Of a stretch of 64,000 bases of DNA, positions 38,603 to 48,490 are shown piece by piece. The notes beneath the pieces were generated by a model. That model made no database searches, was not told where the DNA came from, and worked only from the letters and a program-made list of their open reading frames with translations. The stretch is from NCBI RefSeq assembly GCF_000282495.1, contig NZ_AKJE01000042.1, forward strand, positions 25,222 to 89,221, given 5' to 3'. How positions within the stretch are numbered: position 1 is the stretch's first letter; each line of letters begins with the position of its first letter. Source of the stretch: Pseudomonas sp. GM79. GTDB lineage: Bacteria > Pseudomonadota > Gammaproteobacteria > Pseudomonadales > Pseudomonadaceae. The position numbers were made by a program, and so were the translations under genes.

Positions 38603-39877
38603 ATGAGTAATCGTCGAGTGGTCGTCACGGGCATGGGCCTGGTGTCGCCGTTAGGTAGTGGTGTCGAAGCGGTTTGGGCGCGTTTGTTGGCCGGGCGTTC
38701 CGGGTTGCGGGCGTTGCCGGACGAGGTGGTTGCCGATCTGACCACCAAGGTCGGTGGCGCGGTGCAGACGCTGGCGGAAGATCCCGAGGCGGGTTTTGAT
38801 CCGGACCGGGCGACGCCGCCCAAAGAGCAGAAGAAGATGGACCGTTTCATTATGTTTGCCATGGAGGCGGCGCGTCAGGCACTGGAGCAGGCCGATTGGC
38901 ATCCGCAGGACGTCAACGCGCAGGAACGCACCGCCACGATTATCGGCTCGGGCGTGGGTGGTTTCGGCGCGATTGCCGATGCGGTGCGTACTACCGATAG
39001 CCGTGGCCCGCGACGCTTGTCTCCGTTCACCATTCCGTCGTTTCTGGTCAACCTCGCGGCGGGCCATGTGTCGATTGAGCACGGTTTCAAGGGCCCTTTG
39101 GGCGCTCCGGTAACAGCGTGCGCGGCCGGGGTTCAGGCGATTGGTGACGCGGCGCGGCTGATTCGCTGCGGTGAGGCAGATATTGCGGTGTGTGGCGGTG
39201 CGGAGGCGGCGATCGATCGTGTCAGCCTTGCCGGGTTTGCGGCGGCTCGGGCGTTGTCCAGTGGTTACAACGACACCCCGGAACGCGCCTCGCGGCCGTT
39301 CGACAGTGGGCGTGATGGCTTTGTGATGGGCGAAGGCTCGGGCCTTCTGGTGATCGAATCCCTGGAGCATGCCCTGGCGCGCGGCGCTCAGCCGTTGGCC
39401 GAGCTGGTCGGTTACGGCACCAGTGCCGATGCCTATCATCTGACCGCGGGGCCTGAAGATGGCAGCGGTGCGCGTCGGGCGATGTCGCTGGCGTTGGCCC
39501 AGGCGGGCATTTCGCCGGCGCAGGTGCAGCATCTCAACGCCCATGCAACCTCGACCCCGGTGGGGGATTTGGGGGAGTTGGCGGCCATCAAGTCATTGTT
39601 CGGCTCGGACAACAAGATAGCGGTGACGTCGACCAAATCGGCCACCGGGCATTTGCTCGGCGCTGCTGGCGGGATCGAGGCGATCTTTACGCTGTTGGCG
39701 CTCCGCGATCAGGTGGTGCCGGCGACGCTCAACTTCGATAACCCGGATCCGGCAACGCAAGGGGTGGACATCGTTCATGGTCAGGCGCGGCCAATGACCA
39801 TCGATTACGCGTTATCCAACGGCTTCGGATTTGGTGGCGTCAATGCCAGTGTGTTGTTCAAATACTGGGATGAGTAG
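38603..39877 (+). CDS. fabF: beta-ketoacyl-ACP synthase II (FabF-type)
   Basis: Condensing enzyme that extends acyl-ACP with malonyl-ACP. The 424 residues have the thiolase-fold Cys-His-His triad: VTACAAGVQ, NAHATSTPVGD and KSATGHLLGAAGG, and end GFGFGGVNASVLF. The start gives RRVVVTGMGLVSPLG. It is not in the fabD-fabG-acpP-fabF cluster, so it is probably a second copy with a special role; pairing with the upstream SDR suggests that the two modify the same acyl chain, but this is only positional evidence. Confidence 0.92.
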   Translation: MSNRRVVVTGMGLVSPLGSGVEAVWARLLAGRSGLRALPDEVVADLTTKVGGAVQTLAEDPEAGFDPDRATPPKEQKKMDRFIMFAMEAARQALEQADWHPQDVNAQERTATIIGSGVGGFGAIADAVRTTDSRGPRRLSPFTIPSFLVNLAAGHVSIEHGFKGPLGAPVTACAAGVQAIGDAARLIRCGEADIAVCGGAEAAIDRVSLAGFAAARALSSGYNDTPERASRPFDSGRDGFVMGEGSGLLVIESLEHALARGAQPLAELVGYGTSADAYHLTAGPEDGSGARRAMSLALAQAGISPAQVQHLNAHATSTPVGDLGELAAIKSLFGSDNKIAVTSTKSATGHLLGAAGGIEAIFTLLALRDQVVPATLNFDNPDPATQGVDIVHGQARPMTIDYALSNGFGFGGVNASVLFKYWDE

Positions 39878-39948
39878 CTCAAGGCAGATGGCACGAATAG
39901 TGATTACTCATTCGCTGACGATTGTTGAACAATCACGAGGCATTGAGT

Positions 39949-40602
39949 ATGAGCAGCGGACTGTCCCTGGCCGACCACATCACATTGGAGTTGCGCGCTG
40001 ACATCATCGGCGGTCGTTTGCTGCCGGGCATGGCGCTGGTGGAAAACGATCTGGTGTCGGCTTACAACGCCTCGCGAAACACGATTCGCGAGGCGTTGCA
40101 TCGTCTGGGTCAGGAAGGGCTGACCCGTTATGTCCGTAACAAGGGTGTGATGGTGCGCCGGTTGGGTGTCGAGGATGTGCGCGATCTGTTCAAGGTCCGG
40201 CGTACCCTGGAGCTGCAAGCCATCAGCGCCAGTCAGCCATTGCGTGAGTATCAGTCCGACCGGATGCTCGAAGCCCTGGAGGCCACCGAGCTGGCCCGGG
40301 AGCGTGAGGACTGGCGCGCCGTCGGCACTCACAGCCTGGCGTTTCATCAACACATTGTCGGATTGCTGCGCAGTCCGTTGTTCGATGAGTTCTTCACCAA
40401 CGTTGTCGCGCAACTGCGCCTGGTGTTTTGCACCGCTCCCGATGAATCACGTTTTCAAGCGCCTTGGCTGGCGCGTGACCGGCAGATACATGACTTGCTG
40501 GCCGACGGCGACAAACCCGCGGCCGGGGACGCGATGAGCCTTTATCTCGACGACTCCGAACACCTCCTGTTGCAGATGCTTGCCCCTTCTTCCCATCACT
40601 GA
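39949..40602 (+). CDS. GntR-family regulator, FCD (FadR) type
   Basis: A 217-residue transcription factor with an N-terminal winged helix (LRADIIGGRLLPGMALVE, NASRNTIREALHRLGQEGL) and a C-terminal all-helical FCD ligand domain with metal-type histidines (SLAFHQHIVGLL). The ATG at 39949, with ACGAGG upstream, starts MSSGLSLADH; a TTG 27 bases earlier is possible but lacks a ribosome binding site. It is followed at 15 bases by the DUF1989 gene, which it probably controls together with the permease at 42029. Confidence 0.9.
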   Translation: MSSGLSLADHITLELRADIIGGRLLPGMALVENDLVSAYNASRNTIREALHRLGQEGLTRYVRNKGVMVRRLGVEDVRDLFKVRRTLELQAISASQPLREYQSDRMLEALEATELAREREDWRAVGTHSLAFHQHIVGLLRSPLFDEFFTNVVAQLRLVFCTAPDESRFQAPWLARDRQIHDLLADGDKPAAGDAMSLYLDDSEHLLLQMLAPSSHH

Positions 40603-40617
40603 ACGAGGATTTGTGCC

Positions 40618-41469
40618 ATGTACAAAGACTATCCGGCGGCCTATCAAGTCAGCAAAGGCTCGGCCTTGCAGGTGGACACGGCTTTCTACGAGAGAGTCCG
40701 GGACAAGAAAGAGGGGCGCACGCTGATCGAACAGTTCGAAGTGCCGATCCGCACTGGCCGCGCCTGGAATGTGCCGGCCGGGCATGTGTTCAGGGTCACG
40801 ACCCCGGTTGGCCCGCAAGTCGGGGACTTCAATGTCTGGAATGCCCACGACCCGCGCGAACGCTTATGGGCGGCGCGGACCCGGCAGTTGCAGGGTGCTC
40901 ATGTCAGCACCCATGACCGGCTCTGGTCGAACCTGCCATTTTTGCGGCCGCTGGTGACTATCACCGACGATAGCCTGGCCGGGTACGGCATCGACGAACA
41001 TGGCGGGCGTTTGCACGACTTGCTGGGGACGCGGTGCGATCCGTATGTGAACAAAATGCTCACCGGCGAGGATTTCCATCATCACTGCCACTCGAATTTG
41101 ACGCGCGCCGTGTTACCCCATGGCCTGACCGAATTTGACGTGCATGATGTGCTGAACATTTTCCAGTGCACGGGTCTGAACCACGACGACATGTACTTCA
41201 TGAAAGCTTGTCCGGCGCAGAAGGGCGATTACCTGGAGTTCTTTGCCGAGATTGATCTGCTGTGTGCGTTGTCGACGTGCCCGGGTGGCGATTTGTCCCT
41301 GGCCATGTGGGGGCCGGATGCGCAGGATCCGTTGAGTGTGTGTCGGCCATTGGGGGTGGAGATTTATCGGTTGGAGGAGTCGTTGCTTGAAGGCTGGAGC
41401 CAGCCGGAACGTGCGGCCTATAAAGGGCTGCATGGCTTGCACATTGCCAAGGCCGATTGGGAGAAATAG
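40618..41469 (+). CDS. DUF1989 / urea-carboxylase-associated family protein
   Basis: A 283-residue cytoplasmic protein of the DUF1989 family, recognised by the GHVFRVTTPVGPQVGDFNVWN start of the domain, the FHHHCHSNLTRA cluster with three histidines and a cysteine, and DVLNIFQCTGLN. Members are often found with urea carboxylase or amine catabolism genes; the activity is not established to my knowledge. The histidine/cysteine cluster suggests metal binding. Co-directional with the GntR regulator and near an amine permease. Confidence 0.82.
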   Translation: MYKDYPAAYQVSKGSALQVDTAFYERVRDKKEGRTLIEQFEVPIRTGRAWNVPAGHVFRVTTPVGPQVGDFNVWNAHDPRERLWAARTRQLQGAHVSTHDRLWSNLPFLRPLVTITDDSLAGYGIDEHGGRLHDLLGTRCDPYVNKMLTGEDFHHHCHSNLTRAVLPHGLTEFDVHDVLNIFQCTGLNHDDMYFMKACPAQKGDYLEFFAEIDLLCALSTCPGGDLSLAMWGPDAQDPLSVCRPLGVEIYRLEESLLEGWSQPERAAYKGLHGLHIAKADWEK

Positions 41470-41478
41470 AAACGGTTT

Positions 41479-41586
41479 TGTGGCGAGGGAGCTTGCTCCC
41501 GCTCGACCGCGCAGCGGGCGCAAAAAATGTGCGAGGAACCTCAAGGGTCGCTACGCGACCCAGCGGGAGCAAGCTCCCTCGCCACA
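41479..41586. repeat. inverted repeat of a second REP family
   Basis: TGTGGCGAGGGAGCTTGCTC at 41479 and its inverse ending at 41586 flank an about 55-base spacer that itself contains a GGGTCGC/GCGACCC hairpin. This is a different core from the other REP doublets of the window (GGCGAGGGAGCTTGCTCCC). It lies between convergent genes and may also stop transcription. Confidence 0.88.
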
Positions 41587-41594
41587 ATTGTTTG

Positions 41595-41762
41595 CTAGCG
41601 GTCCTGCGCATCCTTGGCATCCGCTTCCGCATTGCGTTCGGCGACGCGCTTGCGTTGCTCTTCGGTCAATTCGACCTTGTTGGCGGTGTCGCGCAGCAGC
41701 ATCAGACCGCCAACGATCGAGCCGATGGCAACGATCAGAATCAACCAGGCATACCAAGGCAT
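41595..41762 (-). CDS. DUF2897-type small membrane protein
   Basis: A 55-residue protein: one membrane helix (about residues 4–23, PWYAWLILIVAIGSIVGG), then a charged cytosolic tail with LTEEQRKRVAERNAEADAKD. This matches the DUF2897 family common in Pseudomonas. The start ATG at 41762 follows AAGGAGAGCCGTT; longer in-frame starts have no ribosome binding site. Function unknown. It is enclosed by two different inverted-repeat elements. Confidence 0.8.
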   Translation of the reverse strand: MPWYAWLILIVAIGSIVGGLMLLRDTANKVELTEEQRKRVAERNAEADAKDAQDR

Positions 41763-41914
41763 AACGGCTCTCCTTAAGGGCAGGCCGATGGGCGAGGGTT
41801 CGCCGATCGATCCTGCATACCACTTTTGAGCGATGGAATTTCGCAGTGGTTCCATTCTAGGCCTGTTATGTCCCGTTCATCTGCGCCACATCTTCGAAAC
41901 CTGCACATTCCCCC

Positions 41915-42011
41915 GTAGGAGCTGCCGAAGGCTGCGATCTTTTGATCCTGATCTTCGACGCCAGATGCATCGATAAAGATCAAAAGATCGCAGCCTTCGG
42001 CAGCTCCTACA
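41915..42011. repeat. long inverted repeat, third family
   Basis: GTAGGAGCTGCCGAAGGCTG at 41915 and its inverse ending at 42011 form a stem of more than 30 bases (continuing through CGATCTTTTGATC) around a short loop. Known as a common intergenic element in Pseudomonas. Lies just after the permease gene on the minus strand and could terminate it. Confidence 0.88.
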
Positions 42012-42028
42012 GGTGGCAGCGTGTGAGG

Positions 42029-43393
42029 TTAAAGCCCAGTCAACATCGCATCCGCCGGCGCATCGGCACGCAGTTGCGCGGTAAGCATGAAGTACACGAA
42101 ACCCACTGCCATGAAGCCGAGGAAGATCAACCCGATCAAGGTGTTGAACCAGGCCATCGCCACCAGGCAAACCACCGCCAGCATCAACGCAATGAACGGC
42201 ACCAATGGGTAGCAGGGCGCGCGGAAGGTGCGTTCCAGGTTCGGTTCGGTTTTGCGCAGTTTGAACAGGCTGAGCATGCTCATGATGTACATCACGATCG
42301 CACCGAATACCGCCATGGTGATCATCGCCGCCGTCAGCGTCATGCCGCCGAGGTTGATCAAGCCATCGCTGTAGATCGCCGCGATGCCAATCACGCCACC
42401 GGCGATGATGGCCCGGTGCGGGGTCTGGAAGCGCGACAGTTTGGCCAGGGATGCTGGCAGGTAACCGGCCCGGGCCAGCGCAAAGAACTGCCGCGAGTAG
42501 CCGAGAATAATCCCGTGGAAACTCGCCACCAGGCCGAACAGGCCGATCCACACCAGCATGTGCAACCAGCCGGAGCTTTCGCCGACCACGGCTTTCATGG
42601 CTTGCGGCAGCGGATCGTTGATGTTCGACAGGGTGCGCCAGTCGCCGACGCCGCCGGCAAAGAACATCACGCCCATGGCCAGCAGCACCAGGGTCAGGAT
42701 GCCGCTGATGTAGGCCTTGGGAATCGTGCGTTTCGGGTCTTTGGCTTCTTCGGCGGCCATGGCCGCGCCTTCGATGGCAAGGAAGAACCAGATGGCAAAC
42801 GGAATGGCCGCGAACATGCCGGCAATCGCGGGCGCACCGAACACATCAGAACCAGCCCAGCCGTTGAGGGCGAAGTTGCTGAAGCTGAACGCCGGGGCGA
42901 CCACGCCCATGAACACCAACAATTCGGCGACCGCCAATACGCAGACCACCAGCTCGAAGGTCGCGGCCAGTTTCACGCCGAGAATGTTCAGGCCCATGAA
43001 CACGATGTAGGCACCGACCGCCGCGTGTTTCGGGTCGAGGGCGGGAAACTGCACATTCAGGTAGGCGCCGATCGCCAGGGCAATCGCCGGAGGGGCGAAG
43101 ACGAACTCGATCAGGGTCGCCAACCCGGCAATCAATCCACCTTTCTCGCCAAAGGCGCGGCGGCTGTAGGCAAAGGGACCCCCGGCATGGGGAATCGCGG
43201 TGGTCAGTTCGGTGAAACTGAAGATGAAGCAGGTGTACATCGTGGCGACCATGAATGAGGTCACCAGGAAGCCCAGTGTCCCGGCCACGCCCCAGCCGTA
43301 ACTCCAGCCGAAGTACTCACCGGAAATCACCAGCCCGACCGCGATACCCCACAGGTGCAGCGTACCCAGCGTGGGTTTGAGTTGTGTGTTCAT
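42029..43393 (-). CDS. amino acid/ethanolamine permease (Eat-type APC transporter)
   Basis: A 454-residue APC-superfamily transporter with about 12 membrane helices. The segment GISGEYFGWS-like LVISGEYFGWSYGWG and AIPHAGGPFAYSRRAFG are characteristic of bacterial ethanolamine permeases. No ethanolamine ammonia-lyase genes (eutBC) lie in this window, so the actual substrate could be another amine or amino acid linked to the DUF1989 gene nearby. Its start at 43393 is preceded by AGGGAGCAAGGC. Confidence 0.85.
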   Translation of the reverse strand: MNTQLKPTLGTLHLWGIAVGLVISGEYFGWSYGWGVAGTLGFLVTSFMVATMYTCFIFSFTELTTAIPHAGGPFAYSRRAFGEKGGLIAGLATLIEFVFAPPAIALAIGAYLNVQFPALDPKHAAVGAYIVFMGLNILGVKLAATFELVVCVLAVAELLVFMGVVAPAFSFSNFALNGWAGSDVFGAPAIAGMFAAIPFAIWFFLAIEGAAMAAEEAKDPKRTIPKAYISGILTLVLLAMGVMFFAGGVGDWRTLSNINDPLPQAMKAVVGESSGWLHMLVWIGLFGLVASFHGIILGYSRQFFALARAGYLPASLAKLSRFQTPHRAIIAGGVIGIAAIYSDGLINLGGMTLTAAMITMAVFGAIVMYIMSMLSLFKLRKTEPNLERTFRAPCYPLVPFIALMLAVVCLVAMAWFNTLIGLIFLGFMAVGFVYFMLTAQLRADAPADAMLTGL

Positions 43394-43564
43394 GCCTTGC
43401 TCCCTGAACGGTTTGGAAAAGCTCGGGGGAGGGCGTGTGCAGTGGGCGTGCCATTTTTCAGGTGGGCGTCGTAAAGCGCTGAAAGCTGTCGTATCGGGGA
43501 TGTTCGCGGCCGGATGCGCGCTTTTTGTGCGCCAGTTGGGGGCGGTGTCGTCTGTGCTGCCGCC

Positions 43565-43647
43565 TTCGCGAGCAAGCCCGCTCCCACATTTGGAATGCGT
43601 TTACCCACACAACACCGATCCCTGTGGGAGCGGGCTTGCTCGCGAAG
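43565..43647. repeat. REP doublet (REPIN-like), copy 3
   Basis: TTCGCGAGCAAGCCCGCTCC at 43565 and its inverse ending at 43647, with a 33-base spacer. It lies between the permease gene and the kdp operon, upstream of the probable kdp promoter. Confidence 0.92.
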
Positions 43648-43786
43648 AGGCCGGCACTGCCACCGCATCACCCCACTCTTTACGCTTTATTTATGCGTAG
43701 CCAACACCCTCGATCTCGCGCCTTTACAGCCTCCCTCCCGACAATCACTCCACACGCGGCAATACGCCGTAACACGGAGAATTTCC

Positions 43787-43876
43787 ATGAGCGTTCTGGA
43801 CGGAGTGTCACTGCTATTGGCAGTGGGGCTGTTCATTTATCTGTTGGTTGCGCTGTTGCGCGCGGACCGGAACTAG
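43787..43876 (+). CDS. kdpF: KdpF, small subunit of the Kdp potassium ATPase
   Basis: A 29-residue peptide with a single membrane helix (MSVLDGVSLLLAVGLFIYLL, then VALLRADRN). KdpF stabilises the KdpFABC complex. It follows an ACGGAGAATTTCC ribosome binding site and is eight bases ahead of kdpA. The region before it (43690–43786) should carry the KdpE-controlled promoter. Confidence 0.93.
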   Translation: MSVLDGVSLLLAVGLFIYLLVALLRADRN

Positions 43877-43884
43877 GAGCGGCT

Positions 43885-45579
43885 ATGCACAGTTATGACT
43901 ATTGGCTGATCCTCGCCTTCTTCGCCGTGGTGCTGATCCCGGCACCGTTTCTGGGGCGCTTCTACTACAAGGTGATGGAAGGGCAGCGCACCTGGCTGTC
44001 GCCGATCCTCGGGCCGGTGGAGCGGGGTTGCTATCGGGTGGCCGGCGTCGATCCGCAGGCCGAACAGAGCTGGCAGAAATACACCCTGGCCTTGCTCGCC
44101 TTTAACCTCGCGGGTTTTTTGCTGTTGTTCGCGATCCTGCTGTTTCAGGATTATTTGCCGCTCAATCCGCAAAATTTGCCGGGTCAGGAATGGACGCAAG
44201 CGTTCAACACCGCCGTCAGCTTCATGACCAATACAAACTGGCAGTCCTACAGCGGCGAAGCGACCCTCAGCTACCTGAGCCAGATGGTCGGCCTCACCGT
44301 GCAGAACTTCGTCAGCGCCGCCACCGGCCTCGCGGTACTGGTGGCGCTGTGTCGCGGCATTGGTCGCAAGTCGACCAAAACCCTGGGCAACTTCTGGGTC
44401 GACATGACTCGCGCCACCCTTTACGGCCTGCTGCCGCTGTGCCTGCTGCTGGCGCTGTATCTGGTCTGGCAGGGCGTGCCACAAACGTTCGCCCAGTACG
44501 TGAACGCCGTGACCATGCAGGGCGTTGATCAAGTGATCCCGCTCGGCCCGGCCGCCAGCCAGATTGCGATCAAGCAACTGGGCACCAACGGTGGTGGCTT
44601 CTTTGGCGTCAACTCGGCGCACCCGTTCGAGAACCCGACGGCGTGGAGCAACCTGTTCGAAGTCGCTTCGATCATTCTGATCCCGGTGGCGCTGGTGTTC
44701 ACCTTCGGCCATTACGTGAAAGACCTGCGTCAGAGCCGCGCGATCATCGCCTGCATGCTGGCGCTGTTTTTGATCGGCGGCGCGACGTCGCTGTGGGCTG
44801 AATATCAACCGAACCCGACCCTGAACAACGTCGCCGTCGAACAGACCGCACCGCTGGAAGGCAAGGAAGCGCGCTTCGGTACCACCGCCACCGTGTTGTG
44901 GTCGGTGACCACCACGGCGGCGTCGAACGGTTCGGTCAATGGCATGCACGACAGCCTCAACCCGCTGAGCGGCATGGTGGCGATGATCAACATGATGGTC
45001 GGCGAAGTGATCTTCGGCGGCGTCGGAGCCGGGCTCTACGGCATGTTGCTCAACGTGCTGATCGCGGTATTCCTCGCCGGGCTGATGATCGGCCGCACTC
45101 CGGAATACCTCGGCAAGAAACTGCAAGCCAAAGAAGTCCAGTTGCTGGTGGTGACCTTGCTGGTGATGCCGGTCGGCGTGCTGGTGCTCGGCGCGATTGC
45201 TGCCAGCCTGCCTGGCCCGGTCGCGGCGGTGAGTAACCCCGGTGCTCACGGTTTCAGCCAGTTGCTTTATGCCTACACCTCGGCCAGTGCCAACAACGGC
45301 TCGGCGTTCGGCGGTTTCGGTGCCAACACCGCGTTCCACAACCTGATGCTGGGGCTGGGCATGTTGATCGGTCGCTTCGGTTACATCCTCCCGGTACTGG
45401 CCCTGGCCGGCAGCCTGGCGATGAAGAAAACCGCGCCGATCGGCCAGAACAGCTTCCCGACTCACGGCCCGCTGTTCGTGGTCCTGTTGACCGTGACCAT
45501 TTTGCTGGTGGGTGGTTTGACCTTCCTGCCGACCCTGGCGCTGGGCCCGATTGCCGAACATCTGAGCTTGGGCTTCTAA
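43885..45579 (+). CDS. kdpA: potassium-transporting ATPase subunit A
   Basis: The potassium-binding, channel-like subunit of the Kdp pump. The 564 residues form about ten membrane helices and contain four selectivity-filter-like loops, for example [38 protein letters not shown] and [15 protein letters not shown]. The start is the ATG at 43885 after AGGAGCGGCT; a longer in-frame extension through the REP doublet is not real. Part of kdpFABC. Confidence 0.98.
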   Translation: MHSYDYWLILAFFAVVLIPAPFLGRFYYKVMEGQRTWLSPILGPVERGCYRVAGVDPQAEQSWQKYTLALLAFNLAGFLLLFAILLFQDYLPLNPQNLPGQEWTQAFNTAVSFMTNTNWQSYSGEATLSYLSQMVGLTVQNFVSAATGLAVLVALCRGIGRKSTKTLGNFWVDMTRATLYGLLPLCLLLALYLVWQGVPQTFAQYVNAVTMQGVDQVIPLGPAASQIAIKQLGTNGGGFFGVNSAHPFENPTAWSNLFEVASIILIPVALVFTFGHYVKDLRQSRAIIACMLALFLIGGATSLWAEYQPNPTLNNVAVEQTAPLEGKEARFGTTATVLWSVTTTAASNGSVNGMHDSLNPLSGMVAMINMMVGEVIFGGVGAGLYGMLLNVLIAVFLAGLMIGRTPEYLGKKLQAKEVQLLVVTLLVMPVGVLVLGAIAASLPGPVAAVSNPGAHGFSQLLYAYTSASANNGSAFGGFGANTAFHNLMLGLGMLIGRFGYILPVLALAGSLAMKKTAPIGQNSFPTHGPLFVVLLTVTILLVGGLTFLPTLALGPIAEHLSLGF

Positions 45580-45589
45580 GGAGTCAATG

Positions 45590-47647
<2,058 letters not shown>

Positions 47648-47674
47648 CTTGCGCGGTGTGCCAGGCACACCGCC

Positions 47675-47741
47675 TTCGCGAGCAAGCCCGCTCCCACACG
47701 TTGAAATGCATTCCCCTGTGGGAGCGGGCTTGCTCGCGAAG
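47675..47741. repeat. REP doublet (REPIN-like), copy 4, inside the kdp operon
   Basis: TTCGCGAGCAAGCCCGCTCC at 47675 and its inverse ending at 47741 with only an 18-base spacer. It separates kdpB from kdpC and would fold in the operon mRNA. Confidence 0.92.
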
Positions 47742-47802
47742 GACTCGACACGGTCCATCTGACTGAACGCTGTATTTGTTCTCTGAATTCGAGGATTTTG
47801 AA

Positions 47803-48348
47803 ATGTCCACACTGATACGTCCGGCCCTGAGCCTGCTGTTGCTGATGACCCTGATCACCGGCGTCGCCTACCCTTTGGTGGTCACCGGTGTCGCCCAGGT
47901 CGCCTTCCCGGACCAGGCCAATGGCAGCCTGGTGCGCGACGCCGACGGCAAGGTTCGCGGTTCGTCGCTGATCGCCCAGGATTTCGTTGGTGATGGCTGG
48001 TTCCACCCACGGCCATCGGCCGGTGCCTTTGCCACTGTGTCGAGCAGCGCCAGCAACCTCTCGCCCAGCAATCCGGCGCTCGCCACTCGGGTTATCGACG
48101 AGGCCAATAAATTGCAGGTAGCTGGCCAGGGGCCAGTGCCGTTGGCCATGTTGACCACCTCTGGCAGTGGCCTCGATCCGCACTTGCCACCGGCCGCGAT
48201 TGCCTATCAACTGGCGCGTGTCGCGGCGGCGCGCAATCTGCCAGTGTCTACGCTTGAGCAACTGCTGGATGCGCACATTGAACAGCCCCTGGTGGGGCCG
48301 CCGGTGGTGAATGTGTTGGCGCTGAATATGGCGCTGGAAAAACTGTAA
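47803..48348 (+). CDS. kdpC: potassium-transporting ATPase subunit C
   Basis: A 181-residue protein with one N-terminal membrane helix ([21 protein letters not shown]) and a periplasmic domain with [17 protein letters not shown] and [14 protein letters not shown], all KdpC hallmarks. It aids ATP binding and complex assembly. The start ATG at 47803 follows GAGGATTTTGAA. Confidence 0.97.
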   Translation: MSTLIRPALSLLLLMTLITGVAYPLVVTGVAQVAFPDQANGSLVRDADGKVRGSSLIAQDFVGDGWFHPRPSAGAFATVSSSASNLSPSNPALATRVIDEANKLQVAGQGPVPLAMLTTSGSGLDPHLPPAAIAYQLARVAAARNLPVSTLEQLLDAHIEQPLVGPPVVNVLALNMALEKL

Positions 48349-48364
48349 ATCGGTGGTGGCGCCA

Positions 48365-48440
48365 TTCGCGAGCAAGCCCGCTCCCACATTAGATCTGTGA
48401 ACGCTGAAGGTCCCTTGTGGGAGCGGGCTTGCTCGCGAAG
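48365..48440. repeat. REP doublet (REPIN-like), copy 5, between kdpC and kdpD
   Basis: TTCGCGAGCAAGCCCGCTCC at 48365 and its inverse ending at 48440. The spacer (TAGATCTGTGAACGCTGAAG and a few bases) resembles part of the spacers of copies 6 and 8. Confidence 0.92.
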
Positions 48441-48490
48441 GCGGCTGAACAATCACCACATCAACATCTGAAAAAAAGAGATCCCCAAGC

